34,677 bases of DNA from DASXRU01 sp039933315 (GCA_039933315.1 JBDTOI010000019.1:1-34677), one strand, 5' to 3'; positions 14,634 through 23,848 are shown, counted from the stretch's first letter. Numbers and translations: made by a program. Notes: generated by a model not told the origin, from the letters alone.

Positions 14634-14855
14634 ATGGCGAAGGAAGAGGCAATTGAAGTCATGGCAAAGGTCCTTGAGACTCTGCCAAATGCCTTGTTTC
14701 GTGTCGAGCTGGAAGATAATCAGCACCAGGTGCTGGCCCATATTTCGGGCAAAATGCGGAAGCATTTCATCCGGATTCTCCCCGGTGACCGCGTCCTGGT
14801 AGAGCTCTCGCCCTACGATCTAAATCGGGGCCGCATTACGTACCGGTACAAATAG
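14634..14855 (+). CDS. infA: Translation initiation factor IF-1
   Basis: IF-1 blocks the A site during initiation. The 73-residue product starts MAKEEAIEVMAKVLETLPNALFRVELE and contains HQVLAHISGKMRKHFIRILPGDRVLVELSPYDLNRGRITYRYK, the near-invariant OB-fold sequence. Upstream in-frame starts at 14592 and between would add non-conserved residues and are rejected. AGAGG lies very close to the ATG. It is followed 24 bp later by rpmJ. Confidence 0.97.
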   Translation: MAKEEAIEVMAKVLETLPNALFRVELEDNQHQVLAHISGKMRKHFIRILPGDRVLVELSPYDLNRGRITYRYK

Positions 14856-14879
14856 GATCGCGGCAGTAAAGGAATTGGT

Positions 14880-14993
14880 ATGAAGGTTCGGGCATCGGTA
14901 AAGAAAATGTGTGACAACTGCAAGGTTATTCACCGCAAGGGTGTGGTTCGAGTGATCTGCACTAATCCTAAGCATAAGCAGAGGCAAGGATAA
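14880..14993 (+). CDS. rpmJ: 50S ribosomal protein L36
   Basis: This short gene encodes 37 residues: MKVRASVKKMCDNC, then KVIHRKGVVRVICTNPKHKQRQG. The zinc ribbon ligands C11, C14, C27 and H32 are all present, so it is the zinc-binding form. AAGGA at 14868-14872 precedes the ATG with good spacing. Its place between infA and rpsM is standard. Confidence 0.95.
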   Translation: MKVRASVKKMCDNCKVIHRKGVVRVICTNPKHKQRQG

Positions 14994-14997
14994 GAGA

Positions 14998-15381
14998 ATG
15001 GCTCGTGTCGCTGGCGTCGATCTTCCGCCCAACAAACGCGCTCAGATCGGCCTGACTTATATTTACGGTATTGGCAGATCTCGGGCGACCTCCGTGCTGA
15101 ATAAAGCGGAAGTCAATATCGAGACTCGCATTAAGGATCTGAGCGAGGACGAGCTCAGTCGTATTCGCGCGGTGCTTGAGGCGCAGGGCGAAATCGAGGG
15201 CGATCTGCGGAAGCGCGTCCAGATGGACATCAAGCGTTTGATGGATATCGGATCGTACCGCGGCCTTCGTCACCGGCGCGGACTACCGGTGCGGGGCCAG
15301 CGCACTCACACGAATGCGCGTACTCGCAAGGGACCACGTCGCGCCACCATTGCCAAGAAGAAGGCGCCGGGCAAGAAGTAA
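14998..15381 (+). CDS. rpsM: 30S ribosomal protein S13
   Basis: S13 is a head protein that touches the P-site tRNA and forms bridges with L5. The 127-residue product starts MARVAGVDLPPNKRAQIGLTYIYGIGRSRA and ends with the basic tail GLRHRRGLPVRGQRTHTNARTRKGPRRATIAKKKAPGKK, both family hallmarks. AGGATAAGAG precedes the ATG, overlapping the end of rpmJ by spacing of 4 bp. Length is normal. Confidence 0.97.
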   Translation: MARVAGVDLPPNKRAQIGLTYIYGIGRSRATSVLNKAEVNIETRIKDLSEDELSRIRAVLEAQGEIEGDLRKRVQMDIKRLMDIGSYRGLRHRRGLPVRGQRTHTNARTRKGPRRATIAKKKAPGKK

Positions 15382-15391
15382 TTAAAAATTT

Positions 15392-15796
15392 ATGGCAACC
15401 AAAACAGCAGGCGCAAAGAAGAAAGTCTTTCGCAAGAAAGAGAAGAAGCATATTCCGGTAGGGATCGCCTACATCGCGGCATCGTTCAACAATACGATGA
15501 TCTCGATAACCGATCTCGAAGGGAATCTGGTGGCCCAGTCATCTTCCGGCGCGCGCGGTTTTCGCGGTTCGCGCAAGGGCACTCCGTTTGCCGCGCAGCA
15601 GGCAGCTTACGAGGCGGCGAAGAAGGCCCAGGAAGCAGGCATGCAGCAGTGTGAAGTTCGAGTTAAAGGACCGGGCGGCGGTCGGGAGTCGGCAATCCGG
15701 GCGATTAACAACGCCGGCATTCGCGTCACAACTATTCGCGACACGACCCCGATCCCGCATAACGGCTGCCGGCCCCCGAAGCGTCGCAGAGTGTAG
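15392..15796 (+). CDS. rpsK: 30S ribosomal protein S11
   Basis: S11 forms the platform near the E site. The 134-residue product has a basic N-terminal lead (AKKKVFRKKEKKHIP), then GIAYIAASFNNTMISITDLEGN and GARGFRGSRKGTPFAAQQAAYEAA, and ends GIRVTTIRDTTPIPHNGCRPPKRRRV, the invariant C-terminus. The 10 bp before the ATG are AT-rich with no Shine-Dalgarno sequence; translation may be coupled to rpsM. Confidence 0.97.
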   Translation: MATKTAGAKKKVFRKKEKKHIPVGIAYIAASFNNTMISITDLEGNLVAQSSSGARGFRGSRKGTPFAAQQAAYEAAKKAQEAGMQQCEVRVKGPGGGRESAIRAINNAGIRVTTIRDTTPIPHNGCRPPKRRRV

Positions 15797-15799
15797 TGG

Positions 15800-15885
15800 C
15801 ATTGCCGATTTCCGATTTTCAGGCCTTGGTCGCGACAGTCGGGTTTTGGTTCTAAATTGGCAATCAGAAATTGGCAATTGGCAAT
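15800..15885. repeat. A-type heptamer inverted repeat (rpsK-rpsD gap)
   Basis: The left arm (15801-15821) is ATTGCCG, ATTTCCG, ATTTTCA. The right arm (15855-15885) is AATTGGC, AATCAGA, AATTGGC, AATTGGC, AAT. It starts 4 bp after the rpsK stop and occupies the first half of a 218-bp gap. Confidence 0.82.
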
Positions 15886-15917
15886 GTATTAACCTAAAGG
15901 ATGAAGGGCTTCGCCTT

Positions 15918-15959
15918 AATCTCAAATCTGAGATCTCAAATTTCAGATCTGGGATTTTT
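15918..15959. repeat. B-type heptamer hairpin (rpsK-rpsD gap)
   Basis: AATCTCA, AATCTGA, GATCTCA, AATTTCA, GATCTGG, GATTTTT: a self-complementary B-type run downstream of the A-type element, so two word families sit in one gap. The rest of the gap (15960-16014) has a small hairpin GTCTA/TAGAC at 15983-15998 and the rpsD ribosome binding site. Confidence 0.75.
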
Positions 15960-16014
15960 AAAAGGGGCCTGTAAACTTTTCCGTCTAATCAAATAGACTG
16001 GAGGCAGAAAAAGC

Positions 16015-16653
16015 TTGGCTAGGTATAGAGATGCGGTGTGCCGTCTGTGCCGCCGTGAAGGTGCAAAACTTTTCCTCAAGGGCGACCGCTGTTACAAGCC
16101 TTCCTGCCCGATCGAGAAGCGCGGAACTCAGCCACCGGGACAACACGGCAATTCAATGCGCCGTGGCAAAGCCCTGGTCGGCTATGGTCAGCAGCTGCGC
16201 GAGAAACAAAAAGTCAAACGCATATACTTCATCCTCGAAGGGCAGTTCCGTAACTACTTCGAGCGCGCCGCGCGGCAAAAAGGTATCACCGGCGAGAACC
16301 TTTTGTTCCTGCTGGAGCGGCGTCTGGATAATGCGGTTTATCGCGCGGGGTTTTCCACGTCGCGACGACAGGCGCGCCAGCTTGTCAACCACGGTCACAT
16401 GACGGTCAATGGGCGCAAGGTCGATATTCCGTCTTTCCAGATCAAGGTGGGTGACCTGATCGCCGTCAAGGAAGCAAGCAGAAAGAACGCGCACGTTGAG
16501 GGCGCGTGGCAAACCGCTGCCGGACGAGGGCGTCCGTCATGGATTTCGGCCGGGGGTGCGGAGATGAGCGCTTCCGTGGCCAGTTTGCCAACCAGAGCCG
16601 ACATCGATCGCTCGATTAATGAGCAGTTGATTGTAGAACTTTATAGCAAGTAA
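16015..16653 (+). CDS. rpsD: 30S ribosomal protein S4, zinc-binding type
   Basis: S4 starts 30S assembly and binds mRNA at the entry channel. The 212-residue product starts MARYRDAVCRLCRREGAKLFLKG with a TTG start; GGAGG at about 16000-16004 supports it. Four cysteines (C9, C12, C26, C31) form the zinc site present in many bacteria but absent in E. coli. The S4 RNA-binding domain is seen as RLDNAVYRAGFSTSRRQARQLVNHGHMTVNGRKVDIPSF. Ends in LIVELYSK, as usual. Confidence 0.96.
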   Translation: MARYRDAVCRLCRREGAKLFLKGDRCYKPSCPIEKRGTQPPGQHGNSMRRGKALVGYGQQLREKQKVKRIYFILEGQFRNYFERAARQKGITGENLLFLLERRLDNAVYRAGFSTSRRQARQLVNHGHMTVNGRKVDIPSFQIKVGDLIAVKEASRKNAHVEGAWQTAAGRGRPSWISAGGAEMSASVASLPTRADIDRSINEQLIVELYSK

Positions 16654-16721
16654 ACACGCAGATTGTCGCAACCCGGGGCCGCATCAGCGCCGGGTACCGA
16701 GGTTTGCAGAATGAAACAAAA

Positions 16722-17777
16722 ATGATGGCCATGGACCAAAATAATCTCTGGACAGGTTTTCAAATGCCGCGCCGCCTGGCGGCTGATACTGAGACGCTCA
16801 CGGAACGCTTCGGTCGCTTTTCCGCTCAGCCTTTCGAGCGGGGCTTCGGCACGACCGTCGGCAACTCTTTGCGCCGCGCTTTGCTGTCCTCGATCGAAGG
16901 CGCAGCTATTACCGCGGTTAAGATCGAGGGCGTTGAGCATGAGTTCTCGTCTATTAACGGAGTGGTTGAGGATGCCACGGACGTAATCCTCAATCTGAAG
17001 CAGGTTCCGTTCAAGCTGCACGGCAATGAATCGAAAACGCTGACGATATCGAAGGAAGGGCCAGGAGAAGTTACGGCCGGCGATATCGAGGCAGACGGGG
17101 ACGTCGAAGTACTCGATCCCACCGTGCATATTGCCACCTTGAGCGCCGGCGGCAGCCTGCGCATTGAAATGCGTTTGAAGCGCGGTCGCGGTTATGTTTC
17201 TGCTGACCGCAACTTCGACGAAGACCTCTCGCTCGGTTACATCCCGATCGATTCGGTCCACACGCCGGTGCGAAAAGTTAACTACAACGTCGAAGCCGCG
17301 CGCCTGGGCCAGAACACAGAGTTTGACAAGTTAACAATTGAGGTCTGGACCGACGGTTCGGTGAAGCCGGACGACGCTATCGGGCTGGCGGCCAAGCTAA
17401 TCAAGGACCACATGTCTATCTTCATCAACTTTGAAGAAGACACCGACGATTACGCCTACGCCAAAATGGAGCGCCCGCCGCTGCCGCGCAATGATCAGCT
17501 GGATCGTTCGGTTGACGAGCTGGAGCTGTCCGTACGCTCCTACAACTGTTTGAAGAATGCGGAAATCAAGACCATCCGCGATCTGGTGCAGCGTTCGGAG
17601 CGCGAGATGCTGGCGACGAAGAACTTTGGCAAAAAGTCGCTGAATGAAATCAAGGACATCCTGAACGGCATGGGGCTGGATTTCGGTATGGAATTCGACG
17701 CCCAGGGCAATCCCATCCCCGGGTCCGGGGGCCGCGACGGTGACACGGGCGACTATCCTGACGACGAAGAAGAGTAA
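16722..17777 (+). CDS. rpoA: DNA-directed RNA polymerase alpha subunit
   Basis: Alpha dimerises to nucleate RNA polymerase assembly and contacts activators and UP elements. The N-terminal domain has GRFSAQPFERGFGTTVGNSLRRALLSSIEGAAITAVKIEGVEHEF and VRKVNYNVEAARLGQ. The C-terminal domain has ELELSVRSYNCLKNAEIKTIRDLVQRSEREMLATKNFGKKSLNEIKDIL, the helix-hairpin-helix unit. It ends in an acidic tail (DYPDDEEE). The start is uncertain: ATGs at 16722, 16725 and 16731 and a TTG at 16704 are in frame, none with a strong ribosome binding site. A 6-bp GC hairpin (16671-16695) lies upstream. Confidence 0.95.
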   Translation: MMAMDQNNLWTGFQMPRRLAADTETLTERFGRFSAQPFERGFGTTVGNSLRRALLSSIEGAAITAVKIEGVEHEFSSINGVVEDATDVILNLKQVPFKLHGNESKTLTISKEGPGEVTAGDIEADGDVEVLDPTVHIATLSAGGSLRIEMRLKRGRGYVSADRNFDEDLSLGYIPIDSVHTPVRKVNYNVEAARLGQNTEFDKLTIEVWTDGSVKPDDAIGLAAKLIKDHMSIFINFEEDTDDYAYAKMERPPLPRNDQLDRSVDELELSVRSYNCLKNAEIKTIRDLVQRSEREMLATKNFGKKSLNEIKDILNGMGLDFGMEFDAQGNPIPGSGGRDGDTGDYPDDEEE

Positions 17778-17782
17778 GAACG

Positions 17783-18436
17783 ATGCGACACCTGAAGGCA
17801 CACCGAAAACTGGGCCGCACCTCCGAGCACCGCATGTCGATGCTGCGGAACCTGGCTACTTCATTGGTTAACGCGCGGGACGAGCGCATCGTCACCACGT
17901 TGCCGAAGGCCAAGGAGTTGAGACCCTTTGTCGAGCGGGCCATCACTCTTTCCCGGCACGCGCACAACCTCGAAGGTGATGAGGCCCCGGCGCAGGCGGT
18001 TCACCTGCGGCGCCAGGCGGCGGCCTTCTTCCATGCGGGAAACATGGCCCAGACTGCGGCCAATGGTAAACGCGGACACGCACGCGCGCCGCGCACCGCT
18101 GGGGTGGCGGCATTGAAGCGGCTCTTTGACGAACTGGGAGCGCGTTTCGCCGATCGACCGGGTGGGTACACGCGCATATACAAACTGGGCCGGCGCGATG
18201 GCGATAACGCCGAGTTGGCCATAATCGAACTGGTAGATAATCCGCGCGAAATTTTGGCCAAAGACAACGCCCGCAAACGTGCAAAGTCTGCCGGCACGGG
18301 AAAAAAGAAAGCCGGCAAAGGCGAGGCTTCAGCAGCGGAGACCAGCAAAGCAAGCAGCGCCAAAGTGGCGAAACCATCGGAGAGCAAGGAAGCGCCTGAG
18401 GCCCAGGCAGAGGAGCAATCCAGCGGCGACGAATAG
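17783..18436 (+). CDS. rplQ: 50S ribosomal protein L17, with insertion and C-terminal tail
   Basis: L17 lies next to the tunnel exit. The core has MRHLKAHRKLGRTSEHRMSMLRNLATSLV, TTLPKAKELRPFVERAITL, FDELGARFADRPGGYTRIYKLGRRDGDNAELAIIELVDN. Between about residues 60 and 111 it is some 25 residues longer than E. coli L17, with an Ala/Gly/basic insert (TAANGKRGHARAPRT). Residues 155-217 are a further Lys/Ala/Ser/Glu tail. Begins 5 bp after rpoA, ending the alpha group as usual. Confidence 0.95.
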   Translation: MRHLKAHRKLGRTSEHRMSMLRNLATSLVNARDERIVTTLPKAKELRPFVERAITLSRHAHNLEGDEAPAQAVHLRRQAAAFFHAGNMAQTAANGKRGHARAPRTAGVAALKRLFDELGARFADRPGGYTRIYKLGRRDGDNAELAIIELVDNPREILAKDNARKRAKSAGTGKKKAGKGEASAAETSKASSAKVAKPSESKEAPEAQAEEQSSGDE

Positions 18437-18530
18437 CCCGCAACTCTAACGGCACCGGCCGTTGAGAAGCCTCCTCCAGGGCTTTGCGCTGAATTAATAA
18501 TAGGCCAGCGCGACCAGCCTTCTGATTCAA

Positions 18531-19106
18531 ATGACTGATCAAGCTAACAGGGAAACAGCCGCCGCAGCGCCCGCGGTAGAGGAACCGAAGCGAGATCCCG
18601 AAACGGCTATTAACATGGCTGAGCTGCATGAGCTCATCGCGTTAATGACCGAGAATGGCCTGACAGAATTCGAATTAGAGCGCGGGGGATTTCGAGTTCG
18701 CCTAAGCCGGGACCTCGGTTCAAGTGGCCCCGCTGTACTCGCGAGCGGTCCGCAAGCAGGGGAAAGGCGCGCCGCGGTTCTCCCTTCAGCTTCACACGAG
18801 AGCGTGCCGCATTCCGTCGCGTTGCACCCCGGCGCGCAAGCGGAAACAGCCGCCCTGGAAGACCAGGACCTTTTCATAATTACGTCCCCCATCGTCGGCA
18901 CTTTTTATCGCTCCGCCTCGCCGACGGCCGACACCTTTGTGCGCATTGGCAGCCAGGTGGAAGCCGAAACTGTGGTGTGTATTATCGAAGCCATGAAGTT
19001 GATGAACGAGATTCAGGCGGAAACGCGGGGCGAAGTCGCGAAAATCTACGTAGAAAACGGGCAGGCGGTCGAATTCGGCCAGCCGCTGTTTGGCGTCAAG
19101 CAGTAG
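18531..19106 (+). CDS. accB: Biotin carboxyl carrier protein of acetyl-CoA carboxylase
   Basis: Carries the biotin that shuttles CO2 in malonyl-CoA synthesis. The 191-residue product has an N-terminal helix region (INMAELHELIALMTENGLTEFELERGGFRVRLSR), an Ala/Pro-rich linker, and the biotinyl domain from about 115 to the end with EAMKLMNEI; biotin would attach at K156. A 94-bp gap to rplQ holds no repeat and no clear promoter. No ribosome binding site is visible. It is paired with accC. accBC directly behind the alpha operon is not the commonest arrangement. Confidence 0.95.
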   Translation: MTDQANRETAAAAPAVEEPKRDPETAINMAELHELIALMTENGLTEFELERGGFRVRLSRDLGSSGPAVLASGPQAGERRAAVLPSASHESVPHSVALHPGAQAETAALEDQDLFIITSPIVGTFYRSASPTADTFVRIGSQVEAETVVCIIEAMKLMNEIQAETRGEVAKIYVENGQAVEFGQPLFGVKQ

Positions 19107-19118
19107 CATTCTTCGTTT

Positions 19119-19170
19119 GCGATTTTAGATTTGCGATTGCAGTGGCCCGTAATCGTAAATCTAAAATCGC
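19119..19170. repeat. G-type heptamer inverted repeat (accB-accC gap)
   Basis: The left arm 19119-19138 (GC, GATTTTA, GATTTGC, GATT) and the right arm 19151-19170 are complementary with one mismatch across 20 bp; the loop is 12 bp. It occupies nearly all of the 73-bp gap. The hairpin ends 9 bp before the accC ATG, leaving no room for a usual ribosome binding site. Confidence 0.87.
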
Positions 19171-19179
19171 ATATTCATT

Positions 19180-20592
<1,413 letters not shown>

Positions 20593-20654
20593 TCTATTCC
20601 TATAATGAACGACTTTTCCGTGATGCGGAAAACCTGTCTGAGGGAGCTGTGGAT

Positions 20655-20963
20655 ATGGCGTACGCAATAATCAGGACTGGCGGCAAGCAGTTTCGCGTGG
20701 AGAAGGGCGCAACGGTGCGCGTGCCGTCTATCAACAAGAAGGTCGGCGAGTCGGTCGAGCTGGATGTTCTGCTGTTGGCCGGCGATAAAGAGACGAAAGT
20801 CGGCGGGCCCATGGTCAGCGGCGCTACAGTTACGGCCAGTATCACCGGGCATGAACGCGCCCCGAAGATAACCATCTTTAAGAAGAAGCGGCGCAAGCAC
20901 TATAAACGAACGCACGGTCATCGCCAGGGCTACACCACGCTTAAAGTTGACTCAATTGGTTAG
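20655..20963 (+). CDS. rplU: 50S ribosomal protein L21
   Basis: L21 is a large-subunit assembly protein. The 102-residue product starts MAYAIIRTGGKQFRVEKGATVRVP and ends with KRRKHYKRTHGHRQGYTTLKVDSIG, the family's conserved basic C-terminal block. A GTG six bases upstream is in frame but the ATG at 20655 fits the family and AGGGAG at 20641-20646. First gene of the L21-L27-ObgE operon, with its own promoter. Its TAG is followed 7 bp later by a G-type repeat. Confidence 0.97.
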   Translation: MAYAIIRTGGKQFRVEKGATVRVPSINKKVGESVELDVLLLAGDKETKVGGPMVSGATVTASITGHERAPKITIFKKKRRKHYKRTHGHRQGYTTLKVDSIG

Positions 20964-20970
20964 GAGGTAC

Positions 20971-21053
20971 GATTTGCGATTTTAGATTCTAGATTTGCGA
21001 TTGCCGTCCCAGCCATCAGCAAATCTGAAATCTGAAATCAAAAATCTAAAATC
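20971..21053. repeat. G-type heptamer inverted repeat (rplU-rpmA gap)
   Basis: The left arm 20971-21002 has GATTTGC, GATTTTA, GATTCTA, GATTTGC, GATT. The right arm 21021-21053 has AAATCTG, AAATCTG, AAATCAA, AAATCTA, AAATC. The arms pair in register with several mismatches. The loop is 18 bp. It ends 5 bp before the rpmA ATG. Confidence 0.87.
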
Positions 21054-21058
21054 AAGAT

Positions 21059-21346
21059 ATGGCACACAAAAAGGGAGTCGGCTCATCACGCAACGGTCGC
21101 GATTCGAATTCGCAGCGTCTGGGTCTGAAAAAATTTGGCGGCGAGCGTGTCCTGGGAGGAAATATCCTGGCCCGGCAGCGGGGCACAAAGTGGAAGCCCG
21201 GCAAAAATGTAGGGCGGGGCAAGGACGATACGCTCTTTGCGCTGGTTGACGGTTTCGTGAAGTTCGAAGACCGGGGCCGTTCAGGAAAGTTTATCAGCGT
21301 CTATCCTGAACCCACCCCAGCTGGAGCGCCGGCCGCCGCAGCATAA
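21059..21346 (+). CDS. rpmA: 50S ribosomal protein L27
   Basis: L27 reaches into the peptidyl transferase centre with its N-terminus. The 95-residue product starts MAHKKGVGSSRNGRDSNSQRLGLKKFGGERVLGGNILARQRGTKWKPGKNVGRGKDDTLFALVDGFVKF, which is typical. It starts with MAHKKG directly, so it lacks the cleavable N-terminal extension seen in Firmicutes. It has a short Pro/Ala-rich tail. No clear ribosome binding site is visible; the repeat arm is adjacent. Confidence 0.97.
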   Translation: MAHKKGVGSSRNGRDSNSQRLGLKKFGGERVLGGNILARQRGTKWKPGKNVGRGKDDTLFALVDGFVKFEDRGRSGKFISVYPEPTPAGAPAAAA

Positions 21347-21367
21347 ACAAGTGGAAGGTTAAGTGAT

Positions 21368-21411
21368 GCGACGCCTGCCGGTGCTTCAGGAGCGGTGGGC
21401 GTCGCTTTCGA
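21368..21411 (+). terminator. Possible hairpin terminator or attenuator between rpmA and obgE
   Basis: GCGACGCC (21368-21375) and GGCGTCGC (21398-21405) form an 8-bp stem with a 22-base loop, followed by TTTCGATTTT. The T-run is interrupted and the obgE ATG follows only a few bases later, so it may attenuate rather than end transcription. Confidence 0.4.
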
Positions 21412-21417
21412 TTTTCG

Positions 21418-22479
21418 ATGTTTATCGATCGCGCAAAAATTCGCGTGCAGGGAGGTAACGGCGGCAACGGCGTCACTGCTTTTCGGCGCGAGAAATTCGT
21501 GCCCCGCGGTGGCCCTTCCGGCGGCGACGGCGGCAAAGGTGGCGACGTGTGGCTGGAGGCGGATGAATCCCTGAACACTCTGCTGCACCTGCGCTACAAC
21601 CCGCTACACATAGCGGGTCGCGGCCGGCATGGCGAGGGCTCGAACTGTTCCGGACATGAGGGCGGGGATGTCACCGTGCGCGTGCCCGTGGGCACACAGG
21701 TTTTTGATACGGCCACCGGCGGGCTGCTTTATGACTTTGTCGAACATGGCATGCTCTGGCGCATTGCCCGTGGTGGTCGCGGTGGCTTTGGTAACGCGCA
21801 CTTTGCTACCTCTACCAACCGCGCGCCGCGATATCACCAGCAAGGTTCGCCGGGCGAGGAGTTCGAGTTACAGCTGGAACTGAAACTACTGGCTGATATT
21901 GGGCTGGTAGGATTTCCCAACGCGGGCAAGTCGACCCTGATCTCTACGATTTCGGCGGCCAAACCCAAGATTGCCGACTATCCCTTTACCACGCTGGAGC
22001 CGCACCTGGGCGTGGTGGACCTGGGAGATTTTCGTACCTTTGTGGTGGCAGATATCCCCGGCCTGATTGAGGGCGCACACAAGGGCGCAGGATTGGGGGA
22101 TCGTTTCCTGCGCCACATCGAGCGGACCAAGTTATTGCTTCACCTGGTGGATGTATCGTCTTTCTCAGAGCGCGATCCGGTCGACGATTATGAAACGATC
22201 AATCGCGAACTGGCGGCCTACGATGCCCGGCTCGCGGCGGCGCCGCAGATCGTGGTAGCTACCAAAATTGATGCGCTGGATGATCCGGGAAGGTTAACGA
22301 AACTGGAAGCGCGCGTGGCGGCTGACGGCCGATCCTTTTTCGCGATTTCTTCGGTGGCGCAAACCGGCGTGCGCGAACTTGTTGTGGCTGCGGCGCGGGC
22401 CCTGGATGAGATAAAGGCCCAGGCCCTGGAAGCACAGATGTTGATGCTTGAAGACGCCTCAATTCGCCGTAGCGCATAA
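21418..22479 (+). CDS. obgE: GTPase ObgE/CgtA
   Basis: Obg is an essential GTPase of large-subunit maturation and stress control. The 353-residue product begins with the glycine-rich Obg fold (FIDRAKIRVQGGNGGNGVTAFRREKFVPRGGPSGGDGGKGG). The G domain has the P-loop GFPNAGKST at 165-173, the switch I TT at 191-192, DIPG at 212-215 and TKID at 282-285. There is no long C-terminal domain. No Shine-Dalgarno sequence precedes the ATG. It follows L27, as in most bacteria. Confidence 0.96.
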   Translation: MFIDRAKIRVQGGNGGNGVTAFRREKFVPRGGPSGGDGGKGGDVWLEADESLNTLLHLRYNPLHIAGRGRHGEGSNCSGHEGGDVTVRVPVGTQVFDTATGGLLYDFVEHGMLWRIARGGRGGFGNAHFATSTNRAPRYHQQGSPGEEFELQLELKLLADIGLVGFPNAGKSTLISTISAAKPKIADYPFTTLEPHLGVVDLGDFRTFVVADIPGLIEGAHKGAGLGDRFLRHIERTKLLLHLVDVSSFSERDPVDDYETINRELAAYDARLAAAPQIVVATKIDALDDPGRLTKLEARVAADGRSFFAISSVAQTGVRELVVAAARALDEIKAQALEAQMLMLEDASIRRSA

Positions 22480-22540
22480 TCCTTGCAATCTTGAGAAGGG
22501 AAGCGTGCTTTCCAAAGGGCTGCGGCGAGGTGAACAAGAA

Positions 22541-22660
22541 TCAGACAGGATTTACAGGATTAACAAGATGAAAAGGGGTAGGAGTCAACTCGAGTCGCCG
22601 CTGTCGTTTGTTTCTGTTTAGCTTTGGTTTCATCTTGTCCATCCTGTTAATTCTGTCTGA
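22541..22660. repeat. H-type nonamer inverted repeat (obgE-nadD gap)
   Basis: The left arm 22541-22573 is TCAGACAGG, ATTTACAGG, ATTAACAAG, ATGAAA. The right arm 22628-22660 reads as the complement with a few mismatches. It has the same design as the heptamer elements but with a 9-bp period. The loop is 54 bp. The rest of the 224-bp gap (22480-22540, 22661-22703) shows no gene. Confidence 0.82.
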
Positions 22661-22703
22661 AGATCTGAACCGGCATGTCGCGTCGGGTCTCGGGGGTTGA
22701 CTG

Positions 22704-23375
22704 ATGAAACGGCGCATTGCCCTTTACGGCGGGACTTTCGACCCGGTCCATCTTGGCCATCTGGAAGTGGCCCGGCGCCTGCTGGACTTATTTGCGCTCG
22801 ACGAAGTTCTTTTTATCCCCGCATACGTCGCGCCGCACAAGCGATTGACTAAAGTATCGCCGGCGCTGCACCGGTACGCGATGCTGGCTCTCGCGACTCA
22901 GGGTGATGCGCGCTTGCGCGTCTCAACCGTCGAGCTGGATGCGCCGGAGAAGCCTTATACGGTGGAGACGCTCGAGCGCATGCAGCAGGAATTCGGAGCA
23001 CAGACGCAGTTGTTCTTTGTTATGGGAGCCGACTCGTGGGGCGAGATTTCTACCTGGCGAGAATGGGAACGCTTGCTGGCCGGCAGCAATCACATCATCG
23101 TGACCCGGCCGGGTTACGAGCTTCAGACCGGGCAGTTCGCTCCAGCTGTGAGCGAGCGAATTGTTGATGTACGTCAATCGAACCAGCAGGAGATACGGGC
23201 GCGCATGAATGGCACAAACGAAACGAGGATCTATATCACTGACGCGGTAATGACTGACGTTTCCGCTACCGCCATTCGCGCCAGCGCCCGCGCCGGACTA
23301 GTGCAGGATCTCTCGCAGAAGGTACCGCCGCCGGTGGCTGAATATATAACGAAATACGGATTGTATAGGGACTAA
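22704..23375 (+). CDS. nadD: Nicotinate-nucleotide adenylyltransferase
   Basis: Adenylates nicotinate mononucleotide in NAD synthesis. The 223-residue product has the nucleotidyltransferase signature YGGTFDPVHLGHL near the N-terminus (HxGH at 16-19) and a late VSATAIRASARAG segment, the ISxTxxR-type motif. GGGGG lies about 8 bp before the ATG. The stop overlaps the rsfS ATG by one base (TAATG). The nadD-rsfS pairing is widespread. Confidence 0.95.
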   Translation: MKRRIALYGGTFDPVHLGHLEVARRLLDLFALDEVLFIPAYVAPHKRLTKVSPALHRYAMLALATQGDARLRVSTVELDAPEKPYTVETLERMQQEFGAQTQLFFVMGADSWGEISTWREWERLLAGSNHIIVTRPGYELQTGQFAPAVSERIVDVRQSNQQEIRARMNGTNETRIYITDAVMTDVSATAIRASARAGLVQDLSQKVPPPVAEYITKYGLYRD

Positions 23376-23848
23376 TGAAGCCGAACACGATTAAGGAAGA
23401 AGTAATGCGCCAGGAGCCGGCGACGGCCGGGTCTCATAGACTGCCTGAGCCGTTTCAGATCTCGCACCTGGACCAACGCATGCTTACGGCGCTGGAAGCT
23501 GCAGCAGAGAAGAAGGCCCTCCAGGTAACCGTGCTCGATCTGCGCGGTATAGCGAGCTTCACTGATTACTTTTTGATCGCCAGCGGCACCAATTTGCGCC
23601 AGGTGCAGGCCATCGCGGATGAAGTGGTCGATCAGTTGAAGCAACAGGGGACTCGCGCGGCGCGCGTGGAAGGCTACCGCAAAGGCGAATGGGTCCTGGT
23701 AGATTACGGCGACTTTATTGTGCATGTCTTCGAAGACAAGGCCAGACGCTTCTACGATCTTGAGCGCCTCTGGCGTGACGCGCCTCGCTGGGATGTGCCC
23801 GCTGACTCGGCGCCGGCGGCCGGCATTTCTTTGAGAACAGAATTGTGA
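23375..23848 (+). CDS. rsfS: Ribosome silencing factor RsfS
   Basis: RsfS binds L14 and blocks subunit joining in starvation. The 157-residue product has the Iojap/DUF143 core: VTVLDLRGIASFTDYFLIASGTNLRQVQAIADEVVDQLKQQG, then EGYRKGEWVLVDYGDFIVHVFEDKARRFYDLERLW. It has about 30 extra residues before the core; the ATG at 23405 is an alternative start. The end overlaps the next gene (GTGA), so nadD, rsfS and the activator gene form a coupled chain. Confidence 0.94.
   Translation: MKPNTIKEEVMRQEPATAGSHRLPEPFQISHLDQRMLTALEAAAEKKALQVTVLDLRGIASFTDYFLIASGTNLRQVQAIADEVVDQLKQQGTRAARVEGYRKGEWVLVDYGDFIVHVFEDKARRFYDLERLWRDAPRWDVPADSAPAAGISLRTEL

Noticed and set aside
16671..16695. GC hairpin before rpoA as an S4 feedback site or terminator
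   Set aside because: Only a 6-bp stem with no T-run, and S4 targets elsewhere in known systems; not enough evidence.
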